From an uncultured Eubacteriales bacterium (GTDB taxonomy: Bacteria; Bacillota; Clostridia; Peptostreptococcales; Anaerovoracaceae), in NCBI GenBank assembly GCA_902803185.1, contig CADCOV010000151.1, positions 1-8,103 of the forward strand: a stretch of DNA of 8,103 bases, given 5' to 3'. Shown one piece after another: positions 5,457 to 8,103 of the stretch (positions are counted from its first letter, which is position 1; the number at the start of each line of letters is the position of its first letter). The translations under genes and the position numbers were made by a program. Below the pieces are notes generated by a model, which did not search any database, had not been told where the DNA came from, and worked only from the letters and a program-made list of their open reading frames with translations.

Positions 5457-6800
5457 ATGGCAAATTTAGTTCAGAAGTACATCGACCTCGCGAAGGAAAA
5501 GAACCCGAACGAGCCGGAGTTTCTGCAGACTGTCGAAGAGGTTCTTTCTTCCATCGAGCCGGTTCTCGAAGCTCATCCGGAGTACATCGAGGCTGGTCTG
5601 ATCGAGAGACTGATCGAGCCTGAAAGAGGCGTTATGTTCAGAGTCCCTTGGGTCGATGACAATGGCAAGGTCCAGGTCAACAGAGGATACAGATTCGAGT
5701 TCAACAGCGCACTCGGACCTTACAAGGGCGGCCTTCGTTTCGCTCCGAACGTCTATCCTGGCATCCTGAAGTTCCTGGGATTTGAACAGATCTTCAAGAA
5801 CTCCCTGACCGGTCTTCCGATCGGCGGCGGCAAGGGCGGCGCAGACTTTGACCCGAACGGCAAGTCCGACGCGGAAGTCATGAGATTCTGCCAGAGCTTC
5901 ATCACCGAGCTTTACAGACATATCGGTCCTAACACCGACGTTCCGGCTGGCGACCTTGGTGTCGGCGGCAGAGAGATCGGCTACATGATGGGCCAGTACA
6001 AGAGAATCACCAACCAGTATGACGGCACCTGGACCGGCAAGGGCACCGAGAACGGCGGCCTGGCTGGCAGAACGGAAGCCACCGGCTTCGGCATCACCTT
6101 CTATGCCAGAGAGATGCTGAAATACTTCGGCGAAGAGCTGAAGGGCAAGACCGTCGTCGTCTCCGGATTCGGCAACGTTTCCTGGGGCACCGTCACCAAG
6201 ATGACCGAGCTCGGCGCGAAGGTCATCACCATCTCCGGACCGGATGGATACATCCTGGACGAGGATGGCGTCACCGGCGAGAAGATCGACTACATGCTCG
6301 AGCTCCGCGCTTCCGGCAAGAACATCTGCTCTCCGTATGCTGAGAAGTTCCCGGGCAGCAAGTTCATCGCCGGCCGCAAGCCGTGGGAAGTCAAGGCTGA
6401 CCTGTATGTCCCGTGCGCGACCCAGAACGAGATCCGCATCGAGGATGCCAAGACCATGATCGCCAACGGCGCGAAGTTCCTCTGCGAAGGCGCTAACATG
6501 CCGACGACCAACGAAGCGATCGCTTACCTCCAGGAGAACGGATGCAAGGTCGGTCCGTCCAAGGCTGCGAACGCCGGCGGCGTTGCCTGCTCCTGCCTCG
6601 AGATGAGCCAGAACGCTGAGCACATCATCTTCTCCAAGGAAGAAGTCTACAAGCAGCTCGAAGGCATCATGGTCAACATCTTCAAGCTCTCCGTCGACGC
6701 TTGCGAGAGATATGGCCTGGGCGACAACCTGATCGCCGGTGCCAACATCGCTGGTTTCGAGAGAGTCGCGAAGGCCATGATGTGGCAGGGTATTGTGTGA
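5457..6800 (+). CDS. gdhA: Glutamate dehydrogenase, hexameric clostridial type
   Basis: This 447-residue enzyme reversibly converts glutamate plus NAD(P)+ and water to 2-oxoglutarate, ammonia and NAD(P)H, in the cytoplasm. Its length equals that of the 450-residue hexameric family. The substrate domain shows K90 (GPYKGGLRF), K114 (QIFKNSLTG), catalytic K126 (GGGKGG) and D166 (PAGDLGVGGREIG). The coenzyme domain starts at about 205, with the Rossmann turn SGFGNVSWG (236-244) and SGPDGY (260-265). NAGGV (372-376), S379 and EMSQN (382-386) complete the active site. F238, P262 and D263 match the residues reported, from memory, to favour NAD+ in Clostridium symbiosum enzyme, so NAD+ use is likely, though NADP+ types with the same SGPDG motif exist. 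GAGGAG (5445-5450) lies 6 bases before the ATG. It is a single-gene transcript between two terminators. Arginine is encoded by AGA in 13 of 17 cases, unlike the CGG/CGC-rich neighbours. Confidence 0.96.
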   Translation: MANLVQKYIDLAKEKNPNEPEFLQTVEEVLSSIEPVLEAHPEYIEAGLIERLIEPERGVMFRVPWVDDNGKVQVNRGYRFEFNSALGPYKGGLRFAPNVYPGILKFLGFEQIFKNSLTGLPIGGGKGGADFDPNGKSDAEVMRFCQSFITELYRHIGPNTDVPAGDLGVGGREIGYMMGQYKRITNQYDGTWTGKGTENGGLAGRTEATGFGITFYAREMLKYFGEELKGKTVVVSGFGNVSWGTVTKMTELGAKVITISGPDGYILDEDGVTGEKIDYMLELRASGKNICSPYAEKFPGSKFIAGRKPWEVKADLYVPCATQNEIRIEDAKTMIANGAKFLCEGANMPTTNEAIAYLQENGCKVGPSKAANAGGVACSCLEMSQNAEHIIFSKEEVYKQLEGIMVNIFKLSVDACERYGLGDNLIAGANIAGFERVAKAMMWQGIV

Positions 6801-6837
6801 TCGAACCCTGACCGCTGATCACCATCGATTAGATGAA

Positions 6838-6871
6838 AACCGCTCCGAACGAAAGTTCGGGGCGGTTTTTT
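6838..6871 (+). terminator. Intrinsic terminator of the glutamate dehydrogenase gene
   Basis: A 13-bp stem (6838-6850 AACCGCTCCGAAC with 6855-6867, one G-U wobble) is capped by a stable GAAA tetraloop. It runs into a six-T tract and a further T-rich stretch to 6877. It lies 37 bases after the stop codon. Confidence 0.95.
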
Positions 6872-6957
6872 ATTTTTCCTCCTGCCGCGACACACGGATC
6901 ACACACCCCTGCCCTACACTTTGAGCAAAGAGGTACCCGTACGGAAAGGAGAAGACC

Positions 6958-8103
6958 ATGAACAAAAAGAAAGCCATCGCCCTCACCCTGGCAGCGATCC
7001 TGCTGCTCTATGCGCTGACCCTCGGAGCGCTCTTCCTGCAGGCCCTGTCCGCGGTGCGCCAGGAGATCCGCACGGAGATCCTGGACGCCGTGCGCGGAGA
7101 CGGGATGAGCGGGCTGATGAACGGGCTGGCCCGGGGAGAGGAAACCGACATGGGATATGATGCCGGGACCACCGCCTTCCTCGTCATCAAGGAGGCCGTG
7201 ATCGCAGCCGGCCTGCGCCCCTGCGACGTCCGGATCTACGGCAGTGACGGCGCGCTTCTGGCAGAGAGCGGCCCCTTCGTGACCCTCTTCGAGGATGACA
7301 GGGAGATCGCCATCCCCCTCGCCCCATATCTGGATGAGGAGGAGGCCCTGGCCATCCGGGAACGCTCTTCCACCGGTCTCTGGGGCCTGGGACGAAGGAG
7401 CGGCAACACTATCGACGTCAACACGGCTATGGTAAACGACTTTCGGTACGTGAAGGCAGATGGGGCGTTCTTGCCCGTTTCCATGGTCGTCAACCGGTTT
7501 TTTGGAGAAGTTGACAGCTCTTCAGACGTCCCGATCGGGGAGGATTCTGTCACCATCGAGCTGGCGGCCGGGGCCGCCGCTGCCCCGGGTGCGGAGGTGC
7601 TGACCGGGGAGGATCCCCACCTCTTCCCGATGGAACTCACCGCCTCCGCAAGGGAAGAAGGCCTCTACGACCGGGCCCGTGAGATCGCGGACGACCTCGT
7701 GGAAAGCGAGTTCCACACGTCGGCCGGCGCCCACTACAGCGACTCCTCATCCTGCCGCGGATACCGGTCCCTCACCATCGGCGGGGAAGCCTGTACGATC
7801 TTCTACGCCTTCACCCCGGACTTCAAGGGCGAGGCCCTCGCCTCCCCTCTGTTCCGTTCCTCCCTCCTCACCGCCTCGCTGCTGTACGCGGCTGCCCTCG
7901 CGGCAGCGCTCTTCGCAGTCTCCCGCCTCGCGGACCGGGAGAACGCCCTCAGGGAATCCCAGCGGGCCTTCACCGCCGCCACCGCCCACGAGATGAAGAC
8001 GCCCCTCGCCATCATCCAGAACCAGTGCGAGCTGCTGCTGGAGGACGCGGTGCCGGAGAAGCGGGAGGACTACCTGCGCTCCATCTACGACGAATCCCTC
8101 CGG
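6958..8103 (+). CDS. Sensor histidine kinase, 3' end outside the window (partial)
   Basis: The frame is open from the ATG at 6958 to the last base: 382 codons with no stop. AAAGGAG (6945-6951) lies 6 bases before the ATG. Residues 6-25 form a hydrophobic membrane segment after an N-terminal MNKKK. About 26-300 is an extracytoplasmic sensor region that I do not recognise. Residues 302-321 (rich in L and A) form the second membrane segment. The dimerisation/phosphotransfer helix begins at about 330, with the H-box AATAHEMKTPLAI and the predicted phosphorylated histidine H344. The link from membrane segment 2 to the H-box is only about 20 residues, too short for a HAMP domain. The ATPase domain lies beyond the edge. 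A response regulator should be its partner; none precedes it here, so it is either downstream or unlinked. The gene begins 87 bases after the preceding terminator, so it has its own transcription start; only a weak TACACT -10-like site (6915-6920) is visible. Confidence 0.9.
   Translation, partial: MNKKKAIALTLAAILLLYALTLGALFLQALSAVRQEIRTEILDAVRGDGMSGLMNGLARGEETDMGYDAGTTAFLVIKEAVIAAGLRPCDVRIYGSDGALLAESGPFVTLFEDDREIAIPLAPYLDEEEALAIRERSSTGLWGLGRRSGNTIDVNTAMVNDFRYVKADGAFLPVSMVVNRFFGEVDSSSDVPIGEDSVTIELAAGAAAAPGAEVLTGEDPHLFPMELTASAREEGLYDRAREIADDLVESEFHTSAGAHYSDSSSCRGYRSLTIGGEACTIFYAFTPDFKGEALASPLFRSSLLTASLLYAAALAAALFAVSRLADRENALRESQRAFTAATAHEMKTPLAIIQNQCELLLEDAVPEKREDYLRSIYDESLR

Noticed and set aside
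5466..6623. 385-codon minus-strand frame over the glutamate dehydrogenase gene
   Set aside because: It mirrors a strongly conserved enzyme gene and has no motif of its own.

Overview
This window reads as chromosomal DNA from a GC-rich, probably anaerobic member of the Clostridia (Bacillota). The sequence evidence is a glutamate dehydrogenase of the clostridial 450-residue hexameric type, a C_GCAxxG_C_C redox protein and a CoA-disulfide-reductase-like flavoprotein with a fused rhodanese domain (both common in strict anaerobes), strong AGGAG-type ribosome binding sites, and compact operons closed by intrinsic terminators. I cannot name the genus. I see no transposase, integrase, phage gene, CRISPR array, tRNA or rRNA.

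Layout. Bases 1-158 hold two adjacent hairpins that end the leftward gene. Bases 159-1859 (minus) encode the flavin disulfide reductase-rhodanese fusion. A 215-bp divergent promoter region (1860-2074) separates it from a rightward three-gene operon (2075-5197): a C_GCAxxG_C_C cysteine-rich protein, a D-aminoacylase-type amidohydrolase, and an M20-family amidohydrolase. A strong hairpin terminator (5228-5266) closes it. A near-consensus promoter (5350-5378), followed by a perfect 14-bp palindrome in the early transcribed region, drives a monocistronic glutamate dehydrogenase gene (5457-6800), which ends at a second strong terminator (6838-6871). The last gene (6958 to the window edge) is a membrane sensor histidine kinase, cut off just after its phospho-accepting histidine.

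How the genes may work together. The two hydrolases could remove acyl or amide groups from an N-acylated (perhaps D-configured) amino acid or small peptide-like substrate, releasing amino acids. Glutamate dehydrogenase could link released nitrogen and carbon to 2-oxoglutarate. The cysteine-rich protein and the divergent CoA-disulfide-reductase/rhodanese suggest a thiol or sulfur-redox side. This joint role is inference from adjacency. No transporter or dedicated transcription factor is present in the window, and the substrate cannot be read from sequence.

The best candidate for an undescribed system is the 2075-5197 operon together with its divergent redox partner. The individual families are known; the combination is what deserves a second look.
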